Shown here piece by piece: positions 47,211 to 56,082 of a stretch of DNA of 64,000 nt. The notes under the pieces were generated by a model. That model saw only the letters and a list, made by a program, of their open reading frames with translations, searched no databases and was not told the origin of the DNA. Each line of letters starts with the position of its first letter. Positions within the stretch are counted from its first letter, which is position 1. Origin of the DNA: Massilia solisilvae (GTDB lineage Bacteria > Pseudomonadota > Gammaproteobacteria > Burkholderiales > Burkholderiaceae_D); contig NZ_JANUGV010000004.1 of assembly GCF_024753215.1 (NCBI RefSeq), positions 62,001-126,000 of the forward strand, in the 5' to 3' direction. A program made the position numbers and the translations under genes.

Positions 47211-47906
47211 CTATTTCCTTTTCCAGTCGCGCGCAATGTCCGAGCACAGCGTTTCGCCGGCTTCGCCGCTCATGCCCAGCGTCTTGGCGCTGCCGGCGCC
47301 GGCGCGGATGTCGTTTTCGCTGCGCCACGGCGCCGGCGCGCCGACACTGCCCGACTGCCGGCAGCTCACGCGGTCGCCGACGCGCTTGCGGTACAGGACT
47401 TCACCGTCCGGCCCGACGTACTCCTCCAGCGATCCGGTACGCGAACCGTCGACGTGCGCCCCGGCGATCGCGCGCTCGAACCGGTTCCCGTCTTGCATCT
47501 TCATGGTGCCGCCGCTCTTGCCGCGCAGGTCGCGGTCGATCTTGCCAACGTCGCGCCGTGCCGCGGCCAGGATGTCCCCGGCAGAAGGCGCCACCGGCGC
47601 CTGGGACGTGATGGGCGCGGGCTCGGCCCTGACGGGTACTTCGGCGGGTGCGGCGCGTGCACTCACCGCAGCCGCAATGGCGGGCTTGCCCCGGCCGTCG
47701 CGTTCAGGCGAAGGGAGCGGGGCGGGCGCGCGCAGCGCCGGCGGCGTGACCAGCAGCCGCACCGTGAATTCGCGCCGCGCTTGCTCGCCAGCCGGCGGAC
47801 GGCTGGCCGAGTGCAGCCACGCCCCGGCCAGCAGCGCGTGCACGGCCAGCGACACCACGAGCGGCCAGTGCCGCTTCGCGCCGCCGTGGTAATGCAGGCC
47901 CGTCAT
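47211..47906 (-). CDS. Hypothetical protein with TonB-like N-terminal anchor
   Basis: The 231-residue protein has one membrane helix near the start (about 14-32), a Pro/Ala/Arg-rich middle (about 55-110) like TonB or other periplasm-spanning proteins, and a C-terminal part with two Cys (VSCRQSG and TLCSDIA). No TonB C-terminal fold signature (Y-P-x-x-A) was found. Likely inner-membrane anchored with the bulk in the periplasm. Its start lies 4 bp after the stop of the M1 aminopeptidase gene, so the two are probably co-transcribed. Function unknown. Confidence 0.7.
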   Translation of the reverse strand: MTGLHYHGGAKRHWPLVVSLAVHALLAGAWLHSASRPPAGEQARREFTVRLLVTPPALRAPAPLPSPERDGRGKPAIAAAVSARAAPAEVPVRAEPAPITSQAPVAPSAGDILAAARRDVGKIDRDLRGKSGGTMKMQDGNRFERAIAGAHVDGSRTGSLEEYVGPDGEVLYRKRVGDRVSCRQSGSVGAPAPWRSENDIRAGAGSAKTLGMSGEAGETLCSDIARDWKRK

Positions 47907-47910
47907 CCGC

Positions 47911-50568
47911 TCAGGACTTGGGCACCGTCAGCGCGTTCTTGATCGTCACGCAGCGCTGGTCTTCCTCGAGCGCATCGATCAGCGAGCGGCGGGTGCCGGC
48001 CGACAGCGCGGTCATCTTCGCTGCCGCCTCCGACAGGCGCTTGACACTTGCGCTCGTGCAGGCGGTCGGGATCATGCTGTACGAGTACGAGCGCATGTAC
48101 ACCGGGCCGGCGCTCTTGTCCATCTCGGGCAGCTTGTCCAGCCGCGCTTGCGCGCTCTGCTCGCTCAGGTCTACCTGTTCGGCCGGGAACAGGTAGCCCA
48201 TCGCGGTGCGGATCTTGGAGAACGGCAGCTTGGTCTGCAGGTCGCCGGTGATGGCGAGCCATTCGGCCTTGGTGGCCGGGTCCGGACGCGCGACGGTGGC
48301 CGCCAGCGCCGCGGCCTGGCCGGCGTCGGACTTGTCGCGCACCAGCTCGGCCTGCACCAGCTGGGTGCTGCCCGGCCAGTTGTGGCGGTTCAGCTGCTGG
48401 ATGATCTTCCAGCGCAGGTCCTGGTTCACGTCCAGGCCCTCGACCTTGGTGCCGCCATCGAGCATCGATGCCAGGCGCGTCAGCGCTTCCTTGCTGCCAG
48501 CCAGGTCCACGTACAGGCCGAACCAGCGGCGCTGGAAGTTGTCATCGCCACGGGCGGCGGCGGTGGCGTTCCAGGCCATGTCCTCGAGCGCCTTGCCGGT
48601 CTGCTGCGCCCACGCGCCTGTCAGGCCCATCTTGCCGATGTACTCGTGCGAGGCGGCGATCTTGCCCAGCACGTCGCCCAGCAGCGTGTAATCCTTCTCC
48701 TGCGGCGCGTTGTTCAGTGCTACCGACAGGAAATCGTTGAGTGGCAACTTGCCGTCGCGCACGCCATCCCACAGGCTCTGCCATAGCATGGTGCGCAACA
48801 GCGGGTCGCTGACGGCGGCCAGGTGGCTGCGCGCGGTTGCGAACGAGCGCTGGTCGAGCTGGACCTTGGCAAAGCCCCAGTTCTGGTAGTTCGGATAGAC
48901 CAGGTCCGGGCATGCGCTGCCCACCAGCTCTTTCACGCGGGTCTGCTTGCCCGAGTAGGTGACGGCCACGTTCCTGACCAGTTCGAGCTGGTCGCCGTTC
49001 ATGCGGAAGCTGCCGACCTGCACGCGCTGCTCGCGCAGGGTCGGGAACCGGCTGGTGGCGCTCTGGTCGATGGTGAACGAAGCGATCTTGCCGCCCTGGC
49101 AGCTGTAGCTGGCCGCGATGGTGTTCACGCCCGGCTGGTACAGCCATTCGCGCGTCCATTTCGACAGGTCGCGGTGCGCGGTCTGGCCCAGCGTGCCGAT
49201 GAAGTCGTCCAGCGTGGCGTTGCGGTACTGGTACTTGACCAGGTAGTTGTGCACGCCCTTGCGGAACACGTCTTCGCCCAGCAGGTGGCGCAGCTGCATC
49301 AGCGTGGCCGCGCCTTTCGAGTAGGTGATGGAGTCGATGTTGTCGAACGCGTTCTGGGTCGAGGCGACCGGCACCTCGATCGGGTGCGTGGTCGATTTCT
49401 GGTCCTGCACGTAAGCGCCGGCCTCGCGCTGCGAATAGAAAGCCTGCCAGGCGTCCTTGAATTCGGTGGCCTCGGCGGTGCCGAGCACGCCCATGAATTC
49501 GGCAAAGCTTTCGTTCAGCCACAGGCCGTTCCACCACTTCATGGTCACCAGGTCGCCGAACCACTGGTGCGCCATTTCATGCATGATGACCATCGCCAGC
49601 GTCTGGCGCTGGCCGGCCGTCATGTCGGCCTTGAACATGAAGCCGTTCTCGGCAAAGGTGATCGCGCCGGCGTTTTCCATCGCGCCGTACAGGAAGTCCG
49701 GCACCAGGATCTGGTCGTATTTCTCCCACTGGTAGGGAATGCCGTAGTACTGGTCGAAGAATGCCAGGCCCGCCTTGGTGTAGCGGAACCATTCGGCCGG
49801 CTTGATCTGCGCGGCCACCGACTGGCGCGCGAACAGGCGCATCGGGTATTTGCCCGAGGTGTCTTCCCACATCTTGTAGGGGCCGGCGTGCAGCGAGAAG
49901 TTGTAGGCGGACAGCTTCTTGGTCTTCGGGAAGATCCAGCGGCGGGCACCGGCTGCGTCTTCGATGCGCGTTTCGCGCGTGGCCGACACCACCGTCCAGT
50001 CCGCCGGCGCGGTCACGTTCAGCTGGTAGGTGCCTTTCAGGTCGGGCTGGTCGAACGAGGCGAACATCTGGTGCGCCGCGGCCGGCTCGAAGTGCGAGTA
50101 GGTGTAGGCGCGGCCGTCCACCGGGTCCACCATGCGGTGCAGCCCCTCGCCGTTGGTGCTGTGCAGGCGTTCGTAGTCGACGGTGACGGTGTTGCGGCCC
50201 TTGGCCAGGTCGTGCGGCGCGATCGTGACGAACCACTGGTTGTAGTCAGGCTTGATTTCCTTGCCGTTGACGAGCAGGCGCTTGATGGTGGCCTTGTCCA
50301 GGTCGATCGTGAGCGGGGCGCCGGTGTCCTTCAGGTCGAAGGACAGGGTGGTGGTGGCGGCGAAGCTCTCCTTGCCGGTGAGCGTGAAATCGAGCACGTA
50401 GTCCACGTTCGACACACGGGCGGCACGGGCCGCGGCATCGGCCTGCGACAGGAAGGGATTCGGTGCGCGCGCGGCAGTGGGGGCCGCATGGGCGCCGGCG
50501 CCAACAGTAAATACGGCGGCAATGGCGAGCGCGATGGCGCGCGGAGCGAGTTTCTTCAAAATGGTCAT
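47911..50568 (-). CDS. Secreted M1-family metallo-aminopeptidase
   Basis: An 885-residue peptidase with a signal peptide (hydrophobic about 12-27, cleavage after AHA). The M1 exopeptidase motif GAMEN lies at 295-299, and the zinc site HEMAH (330-334) has a second glutamate at 353 in WLNESFAEF. The C-terminal helical ERAP1-like domain covers the last 350 residues. It removes N-terminal amino acids from peptides, probably in the periplasm or outside the cell. The signal peptide sets it apart from cytoplasmic PepN. ATG at the right end. Two further Cys (SYSCQGG, GSACPD) could pair. Confidence 0.93.
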   Translation of the reverse strand: MTILKKLAPRAIALAIAAVFTVGAGAHAAPTAARAPNPFLSQADAAARAARVSNVDYVLDFTLTGKESFAATTTLSFDLKDTGAPLTIDLDKATIKRLLVNGKEIKPDYNQWFVTIAPHDLAKGRNTVTVDYERLHSTNGEGLHRMVDPVDGRAYTYSHFEPAAAHQMFASFDQPDLKGTYQLNVTAPADWTVVSATRETRIEDAAGARRWIFPKTKKLSAYNFSLHAGPYKMWEDTSGKYPMRLFARQSVAAQIKPAEWFRYTKAGLAFFDQYYGIPYQWEKYDQILVPDFLYGAMENAGAITFAENGFMFKADMTAGQRQTLAMVIMHEMAHQWFGDLVTMKWWNGLWLNESFAEFMGVLGTAEATEFKDAWQAFYSQREAGAYVQDQKSTTHPIEVPVASTQNAFDNIDSITYSKGAATLMQLRHLLGEDVFRKGVHNYLVKYQYRNATLDDFIGTLGQTAHRDLSKWTREWLYQPGVNTIAASYSCQGGKIASFTIDQSATSRFPTLREQRVQVGSFRMNGDQLELVRNVAVTYSGKQTRVKELVGSACPDLVYPNYQNWGFAKVQLDQRSFATARSHLAAVSDPLLRTMLWQSLWDGVRDGKLPLNDFLSVALNNAPQEKDYTLLGDVLGKIAASHEYIGKMGLTGAWAQQTGKALEDMAWNATAAARGDDNFQRRWFGLYVDLAGSKEALTRLASMLDGGTKVEGLDVNQDLRWKIIQQLNRHNWPGSTQLVQAELVRDKSDAGQAAALAATVARPDPATKAEWLAITGDLQTKLPFSKIRTAMGYLFPAEQVDLSEQSAQARLDKLPEMDKSAGPVYMRSYSYSMIPTACTSASVKRLSEAAAKMTALSAGTRRSLIDALEEDQRCVTIKNALTVPKS

Positions 50569-50722
50569 CCTCTAGCGGGAAATAAATTGTCGGCAAGAAT
50601 AGCACCGCGCGGCCGGATAAACGACACATATGCATTGAAAAATCTGCCGTGGCCCGGTGCTATACTGCGCCGTTCTTTTTCTTGACGAGCCCGGCTGGAC
50701 GCGCGCGGGCCGGGAGTGTCGC

Positions 50723-51043
50723 ATGAGCTGGTTTTACCTGTTGATCGCGGGCCTGCTGGAGGTCGCCTGGGCGGTTGGCCTGAAATACAGCAGCGGCTTC
50801 ACGCGCCTGTGGCCGTCGGTGTTCACGCTGGTCGCGATGGCGGGCAGCGTGGGCATGCTCGGCATTGCGCTGCGCCAGCTGCCGCTTGGCACGGCATACG
50901 CGGTCTGGACCGGCATCGGCACCATCGGCACCGCGATCGCCGGCATGGTGCTGCTGGGCGAGCCGGCCGGCGCGCTGCGCTTGGGATCGATTGCGCTGAT
51001 CGCGGCCGGCATCGTCGGCCTCAAGCTGGTCACGCCTGCCTGA
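50723..51043 (+). CDS. sugE: SMR-family small multidrug/guanidinium exporter (SugE/Gdx-like)
   Basis: A 106-residue, four-helix membrane protein with the SMR signature. Glu in [14 protein letters not shown] is the essential acidic residue of helix 1, followed by [24 protein letters not shown] and [10 protein letters not shown]. The Trp-Ala-Val-Gly-Leu form around the Glu and LKYSSGFTR fit the SugE/Gdx group, now known to export guanidinium. The ATG has GGGAG upstream; an in-frame extension of 22 codons lacks start features. It acts as an antiparallel dimer in the inner membrane. Confidence 0.9.
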   Translation: MSWFYLLIAGLLEVAWAVGLKYSSGFTRLWPSVFTLVAMAGSVGMLGIALRQLPLGTAYAVWTGIGTIGTAIAGMVLLGEPAGALRLGSIALIAAGIVGLKLVTPA

Positions 51044-51236
51044 GTATTGCATCCGCGGCGCAATGGCGCATTGTCTTGCCTGAGGCATCTGCTCGTTGTG
51101 CCTGGCGGGAAGCACCGCACCGCAATCCAGTGTTCGTTTGATTTGGGTCGTCGCCGCGTTTTCGTGCGCGGCGAAGATGGCAGCCATTCGCGCTTGCGGC
51201 GCGCTGACCATTTCAATCCAACCCTGGACATTTCCG

Positions 51237-52238
51237 ATGATCTTACTCACCGGTGTGGCTGGTTTTATCGGTATGCACGTCGCGCGGCACCTGCTCGCGC
51301 AAGGCAAAACGGTGCTCGGCGTGGACCACATGGGGCCGTGTGCGGAGCCCGCGCTCAAGGAGGGGCGGCTGGCGCAGTTGCTGCCCGACGCGCAATTTCG
51401 CTTCGCCCGCGTCGACCTGGCGCAGGCGCCGGCGGTCGAGGAGCTGTTTGCGGCCGCGCGGTTCGAGTGCGTGATCCACCTTGCCGCGCAAACGGGTGTG
51501 CGCTATTCGGCCACGCATCCGCACGAATGCGTGATGAACAACGTGGTCGCGTTCGGCAACGTCATCGAATGCTGCCGCAGGCACGGCGTGGGGCACCTGG
51601 TGTACGCCAGCAGTTCCAGCACCTACGGCGCCAACCGGCAACTGCCGTTTTCCGAGCACCATCCGGCCGACCACCCGGTGAGCCTGTACGCGGCCACCAA
51701 GCGCAGCGACGAGCTGCTGGCGCACAGCTACAGCCACCTGTACGGGCTGCCGACCACGGGCTTGCGCTTCTTCACCGTGTATGGACCGTGGGGGCGGCCG
51801 GACATGGCGCCCATGCTGTTCGCGCACGCGATCGTGCAGGGCAGGCCGATCGAGGTGTACAACGGCGGCAAGATGCTGCGCGACTTCACTTTCATCGACG
51901 ACGTGGTGGAGTCGGTGGCGCGGCTGGCCGCGCATCCGGCCACACCCGACCCCCGGTTCGATGCGGCCAATCCCGATCCGGCCACCAGCTATGCGCCTTA
52001 CCGCATCTACAACGTCGGCAACCAGCGGCCGGTCGAGCTGACCGGGTTCATCGACGAGCTCGAGCGGGCGCTGGGGCGCAAGGCCGAGCGGCTGGCGCGG
52101 CCCATGCCGGGGGCCGACATGGTGGCCACCTGCGCCGACACGCGCGACCTCGAACATGCGATCCACTGGACGCCGGCCACGCCGCTTGCCACCGGCATCG
52201 ACCGCTTCGTGCGCTGGTACCAGGGCTACTATGCGTGA
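51237..52238 (+). CDS. NAD-dependent sugar-nucleotide epimerase/dehydratase
   Basis: The 333-residue SDR has GVAGFIG in the cofactor loop (about 6-12), catalytic Tyr-Lys in YAATK, Ser in ASSSSTYG and the nucleotide-sugar region YGPWGRPDMA. GRP-type loops and the closest recalled form suggest a UDP-glucuronate 4-epimerase-like enzyme, but UDP-glucose or GlcNAc epimerases are near. The ATG at 51237 directly opens the Rossmann fold. The stop overlaps the next gene by 8 bp. It probably makes the sugar donor used by the two downstream glycosyltransferases. Confidence 0.88.
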   Translation: MILLTGVAGFIGMHVARHLLAQGKTVLGVDHMGPCAEPALKEGRLAQLLPDAQFRFARVDLAQAPAVEELFAAARFECVIHLAAQTGVRYSATHPHECVMNNVVAFGNVIECCRRHGVGHLVYASSSSTYGANRQLPFSEHHPADHPVSLYAATKRSDELLAHSYSHLYGLPTTGLRFFTVYGPWGRPDMAPMLFAHAIVQGRPIEVYNGGKMLRDFTFIDDVVESVARLAAHPATPDPRFDAANPDPATSYAPYRIYNVGNQRPVELTGFIDELERALGRKAERLARPMPGADMVATCADTRDLEHAIHWTPATPLATGIDRFVRWYQGYYA

Positions 52239-53280
52239 CCTGCAGCCGGCGCCGATGCCACTACGCAATCCCACGCCGGCGGATCGCAGCGGCCCGGACC
52301 GGCTGTCGCTGGTGGTGCCGATGTACAACGAGGAGGACAACGTGCTGCCGCTGGTGGCCCAGGTGCAGGCCGCGATGGCGGCCTCGCCCTGGCCGTGGCA
52401 GCTGATCCTGGTGGATGACGGCAGCCGCGACCGCACCACCACGCGCATCCGTGAGGCCGTCGCGCTCTGCCCGGATCGCATCGGCGCGGTCATTTTGCAG
52501 CGCAATTTCGGCCAGACCGCGGCCATGCAGGCCGGCATCGACGTGGCCGAGGGCAACATCATCGCCACGATGGACGGCGATTTGCAGAACAACCCGCATG
52601 ACATCGTGCGCATGGTGCGGCGGCTGCTGGACGAAGACCTGGACCTGCTGGTGGGCTGGCGCCGCGACCGGCAGGACAATCTGTGGGTGCGCAAAGTGCC
52701 GTCGTGGTGCGCCAACCGGCTGATCGTGGCGGTCACCGGCGTGCGGCTGCACGACTACGGCTGTTCGCTCAAGATCTTCCGGACCTCGGTCATCAGGCAG
52801 GTGCGGCTGTACGGCGAAATGCACCGCTTCATCCCCACCTGGATGGCCACCGTCACCTCGCCCGAGCGCATCAGGGAAGAGCCGGTCAGCCATTTCCCGC
52901 GCGTGCACGGCCAGTCGAAGTACGGGCTGTCGCGCACCTTCCGCGTCCTGCTCGACCTGCTGTCGATGTATTTCTTCGCGCGCTACCGGGCGGCGCCGGG
53001 CCACTTCTTCGGCCGCATTGGCCTGCTGTGCGGGTTTGGCGGTGCGGTCACGCTCGGCTGGCTGGCCTGGCGCAAGCTGATGGACGGCGAGGATATTGCC
53101 AACCGCCCGTTGCTGATGTTGGGCATCCTGTTGGCCGTCATCGGCGTGCAATTCATCTGCACCGGCATCGTCACCGAAATGCTGGCGCGCACCTATTTCG
53201 AATCAAGCGGCAGGCGTACCTACCTGGTGCGCGAAGTCCTTGGCGGCGCCCCGGGGCCGGGCGAGGGGAGCGGGGCATGA
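52231..53280 (+). CDS. Family 2 glycosyltransferase, ArnC/DPM1-like
   Basis: The 349-residue protein has the GT-A fold with VVPMYNEEDN, VDDGSRDRT, metal-binding MDGDLQN, and the polyprenyl-phosphate transferase mark QRNFGQT. Two C-terminal membrane helices follow (about 258-280 and 290-315). It should move a sugar from the nucleotide donor to undecaprenyl phosphate, as ArnC does. ATG at 52231 overlaps the epimerase end; a later ATG at 52255 is possible. The stop overlaps the next gene (ATGA). Together with the ArnT-like protein it forms the usual two-step system for periplasmic glycosylation. Confidence 0.92.
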   Translation: MRDLQPAPMPLRNPTPADRSGPDRLSLVVPMYNEEDNVLPLVAQVQAAMAASPWPWQLILVDDGSRDRTTTRIREAVALCPDRIGAVILQRNFGQTAAMQAGIDVAEGNIIATMDGDLQNNPHDIVRMVRRLLDEDLDLLVGWRRDRQDNLWVRKVPSWCANRLIVAVTGVRLHDYGCSLKIFRTSVIRQVRLYGEMHRFIPTWMATVTSPERIREEPVSHFPRVHGQSKYGLSRTFRVLLDLLSMYFFARYRAAPGHFFGRIGLLCGFGGAVTLGWLAWRKLMDGEDIANRPLLMLGILLAVIGVQFICTGIVTEMLARTYFESSGRRTYLVREVLGGAPGPGEGSGA

Positions 53281-54869
53281 GAAACGACGCCGCCCTGCGC
53301 ATGAACGGCGCGCGCGCGCTGTGGACGGCCGCGCGCGGCACGGCCATGCAGGCGCGGCCGTTGCTGGCGGTGGCGCTGGCGCTCTACCTGGGCCTGTTCT
53401 TCCGCCTTGGCGACTTTCCGCTGTTTGACGTGGACGAGGGCGCCTTCAGCGAGGCCACGCGCGAAATGCTCGAGCGCGGCGATTTCGTCACCACCTGGCT
53501 CAATGGCGAGCTGCGCTTCGACAAGCCGATCCTCACCTACTGGCTGCAGGCGCTGTCGGTGAGCTGGTTTGGCCTGGACGAATTCGCCCTGCGTCTGCCT
53601 TCCGCGCTGGCCAGCGCCGGCTGGGTGGTGGCGGTGCTCGTGTTCACGCGCAGGCTGGCGGGGGAGGCGGCGGGGTACGCGGCCGCGTTCATCGCCGCCA
53701 CCACCCTCGGCGTCACCGTGATCGGGCGCGGCGCCATCGCAGACGCGCTGCTCAACCTGTTCCTCGCGCTCGCCATGTTCGATATTTACCGGTACCTGGT
53801 CGAAGCGCGCGTGCGCTACCGCCGCCGCGCCTGGGTGTGGATGGCGCTGGGCGTGTTGACCAAGGGGCCGGTGGCCCTGCTCGTGCCCGCCGCGGCAAGC
53901 CTTGCGGCATACACGCTGCAAGGCCAGCTGGCGCGATGGTGGAAGGCGCTGCGCGATCCGGCGGGGTGGCTGATCCTGCTGGTGGTTGCCGGTCCGTGGT
54001 ATCTGCTCGAATACCTGGAGCAGGGCCAGGCCTTCATCGACGGCTTCTTCCTGCGTCACAATGTCGAGCGCTTCGTGGCGCCGCTCCAGGGCCACGGCGG
54101 CGGCTTGCTGTACTACGTGCCGGTGGCGGTGCTGCTGCTGTTGCCTTACACCGGCCTGTTCCTGCGCGCGCTGCGCGAGCTGCCGCGATTGCGGGCGACA
54201 CCGCTCGACACGTTCCTGTGGTGCTGGTTCCTGTTCGTGTTCCTGTTCTTTTCCATCGCGGGCACCAAGCTGCCGCACTACCTGCTCTATGGAATCACAC
54301 CCTTGTTCATCCTGATGGCGCTGCACCGGCACCTGCTGACGTCGCGGTGGCTGGCGTTCGGGCCACCGCTGCTGCTGATGGGACTGGTGGTCGCGCTGCC
54401 GCACGCGGCGCGCATTTTCGGGCCGCGCGCGCGCAACCCCTACTACCGCGAAATGCTCAGCCAGGCCGACGTCGTTGGCGCCGAGTGGCAGATCGCCGCC
54501 GCGGCCTTGATGCTGTGCGTGCTCGGGCTGGCGCTGATGCCGCGCAGCCCGCTGTGGCCGCGGCTGGCCGGGTGCGCCCTGTTGTGCGCGTTCGCGTTCG
54601 GCGGCCTGGCGCTGCCCGCCATCGCGGCGCTGCAGCAGGGCCCGGTCAAGGAAGCCGCGCTGCTCGCGCGCGCCGCGCGTTTGCCCGTGCGCACCTGGCA
54701 GTTCAACGTCCCCAGCTTCAGCTTCTACCGCCAGGCCGTGACCCCACGCGCCGATGTGTTGCGCAAGGGTGAAGTCGTCCTCACGCGCAGCGACGAGCTG
54801 GCGCGCCTTGGCGAGATTGCGGTGCTGTACCGCAAGGGCGGGGTGGTGCTGGCGCGCATCGAGAGTTGA
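53277..54869 (+). CDS. ArnT-like family 39/83 glycosyltransferase
   Basis: A 530-residue membrane protein with about 12 helices. The first periplasmic loop carries the catalytic-type Asp-Glu pair in FDVDEGAFSEATREM, followed by RFDKPILTYW, both typical of ArnT and PMT-like enzymes. It should transfer a sugar from undecaprenyl phosphate to a periplasmic acceptor such as lipid A. The overlap with the GT2 gene and GGGGAG before the ATG support this start. The C-terminal soluble part (about 430-530) is beta-rich. The acceptor is inferred from family and from the LAB_N gene two positions downstream. Confidence 0.9.
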   Translation: MRNDAALRMNGARALWTAARGTAMQARPLLAVALALYLGLFFRLGDFPLFDVDEGAFSEATREMLERGDFVTTWLNGELRFDKPILTYWLQALSVSWFGLDEFALRLPSALASAGWVVAVLVFTRRLAGEAAGYAAAFIAATTLGVTVIGRGAIADALLNLFLALAMFDIYRYLVEARVRYRRRAWVWMALGVLTKGPVALLVPAAASLAAYTLQGQLARWWKALRDPAGWLILLVVAGPWYLLEYLEQGQAFIDGFFLRHNVERFVAPLQGHGGGLLYYVPVAVLLLLPYTGLFLRALRELPRLRATPLDTFLWCWFLFVFLFFSIAGTKLPHYLLYGITPLFILMALHRHLLTSRWLAFGPPLLLMGLVVALPHAARIFGPRARNPYYREMLSQADVVGAEWQIAAAALMLCVLGLALMPRSPLWPRLAGCALLCAFAFGGLALPAIAALQQGPVKEAALLARAARLPVRTWQFNVPSFSFYRQAVTPRADVLRKGEVVLTRSDELARLGEIAVLYRKGGVVLARIES

Positions 54870-54878
54870 GGAGGCCCG

Positions 54879-55673
54879 ATGAAAACATTTCCCCGTTCGC
54901 CATGGGCATGGGCGCCGCCGCTGGTCGCCGCCGCGCTGTTTGGCTGGGTCGCCGCCACCGGCAGCAACCACAGCCTGTTCCTGGTCCTGAACCACGCCGG
55001 CCACCAGCTCGGTGACAACCTGTGGGTCAACCTCACGCTGCTGGGCGATGGCGCCGTCGCGCTGGCCCTGGTCCTGCCGTGCATCAAGCGCTCGCCCCGC
55101 TGTTTTTGGGCGGCTTTGATTGCCGCCGTGATCGCCACGCTGTACGTGCAGGGTGTCAAGCAGATCATCAACGTGCCGCGTCCGATCGCAGTCTTTTCGC
55201 CCGGCGAATTCTTCCAGGCCGGGCCAGCCTATCGGGCCGTGTCCTTCCCCTCGGGCCATGCGGCCGCGATCTTCGCGATCACCGGTATCTGGATCATGGG
55301 CCTGGCGCGCCATTACCTGCTGCGCGTGCTGCTGCTGGTGCTTGCCACGCTGGTGAGCCTGTCGCGGGTGATGGTCGGCGTGCATTGGCCGCTCGACCTG
55401 CTCGGCGGCATGCTGGGCGGCTGGCTGGCGGCCTGGACCGGGCTGGGCCTGTACGGGCGCTACGGCTGGAAGACGGAAGGGCTCGGTGGGCTGGCAGCCG
55501 GCGTGGTGCTGCTGGTGGTCGCGGGCTGGTTGCTGTTCAGCAGGCATATCGGCATTCCGGCCGTGCTGCCGTTACAACGCACGCTGGGCCTGGTGTGCCT
55601 GCTCTGGGGGGCGTGGGAGATGCTGCAGATGCTGCCCAGGCTGCAGCTGCGGCGCCAGTCGAAAGGGGAGTGA
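54879..55673 (+). CDS. PAP2-family membrane phosphatase
   Basis: The 264-residue protein has six predicted helices and the three phosphatase motifs: KQIINVPRP (C1), PSGHAA (C2) and SRVMVGVHWPLD (C3), all with key Lys, Arg, His, Arg, His and Asp present. It dephosphorylates a lipid phosphate in the periplasm, either undecaprenyl diphosphate or the lipid A 1- or 4'-phosphate as LpxE/LpxF do. It starts 10 bp after the ArnT-like gene. Removing a lipid A phosphate would fit the glycosylation operon, but recycling of undecaprenyl phosphate would fit too. Confidence 0.9.
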   Translation: MKTFPRSPWAWAPPLVAAALFGWVAATGSNHSLFLVLNHAGHQLGDNLWVNLTLLGDGAVALALVLPCIKRSPRCFWAALIAAVIATLYVQGVKQIINVPRPIAVFSPGEFFQAGPAYRAVSFPSGHAAAIFAITGIWIMGLARHYLLRVLLLVLATLVSLSRVMVGVHWPLDLLGGMLGGWLAAWTGLGLYGRYGWKTEGLGGLAAGVVLLVVAGWLLFSRHIGIPAVLPLQRTLGLVCLLWGAWEMLQMLPRLQLRRQSKGE

Positions 55674-55674
55674 C

Positions 55675-55965
55675 ATGGACGAGGACCTGTGGTGGCTCGT
55701 GATCGGGTTCGGCGGCCAGGCGCTGTTCATGGCGCGCTTCGTGATCCAGTGGTTCGTCAGCGAACGCCAGCACCGCAGTGTGATTCCGGTATCGTTCTGG
55801 TACTTCAGCATCCTCGGTGCGGTGGTCCTGCTGGTGTACGCGCTGCATCGGCGCGACCCGGTGTTCAGTGCCGGACAGCTGCTGGGCGTGCTGATCTACC
55901 TGCGCAACCTGCACCTGGTCCGGCTGGAACGCGCGGGCGCGCGCCAGCCGCAGAATTCATCTTGA
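55675..55965 (+). CDS. LAB_N domain membrane protein (lipid A biosynthesis N-terminal type)
   Basis: A 96-residue protein with three hydrophobic helices and the LAB_N pattern GQALFMARFVIQWFVSERQ with RSVIPVSFWYFS. This domain is found at the N-terminus of some lipid A disaccharide synthases and as stand-alone proteins beside ArnC/ArnT-like genes. It is thought to be a small inner-membrane partner, function undefined. The ATG lies 1 bp after the PAP2 stop, with AAAGGGGAG upstream. Its place as last gene supports a lipid A-linked role for the whole operon. A type 2 repeat follows. Confidence 0.88.
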   Translation: MDEDLWWLVIGFGGQALFMARFVIQWFVSERQHRSVIPVSFWYFSILGAVVLLVYALHRRDPVFSAGQLLGVLIYLRNLHLVRLERAGARQPQNSS

Positions 55966-55979
55966 GCCAAACGTTTTTC

Positions 55980-56061
55980 GTAGGGTGGGCAGATTCTGCC
56001 CACGCGTTCAGATAGCGCATGGGACAGTTGGACGCGTGGGCGGGATACCCGCCCACCCTAC
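55980..56061. repeat. Type 2 palindromic repeat, full copy
   Basis: Arms GTAGGGTGGGCAGATTCTGC and CGCCCACCCTAC (ending) enclose about 30 bases. It lies between the LAB_N stop and the convergent deacylase stop, again at a transcript-end position. Confidence 0.82.
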
Positions 56062-56082
56062 GGTCCCGCTGGCGTGCGTTCT

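Noticed and set aside
50640..50722. Possible guanidine (mini-ykkC-type) riboswitch before the SMR gene
   Set aside because: ACGA and ACGC are present near GC stems, but two proper hairpins with ACGR loops could not be drawn.
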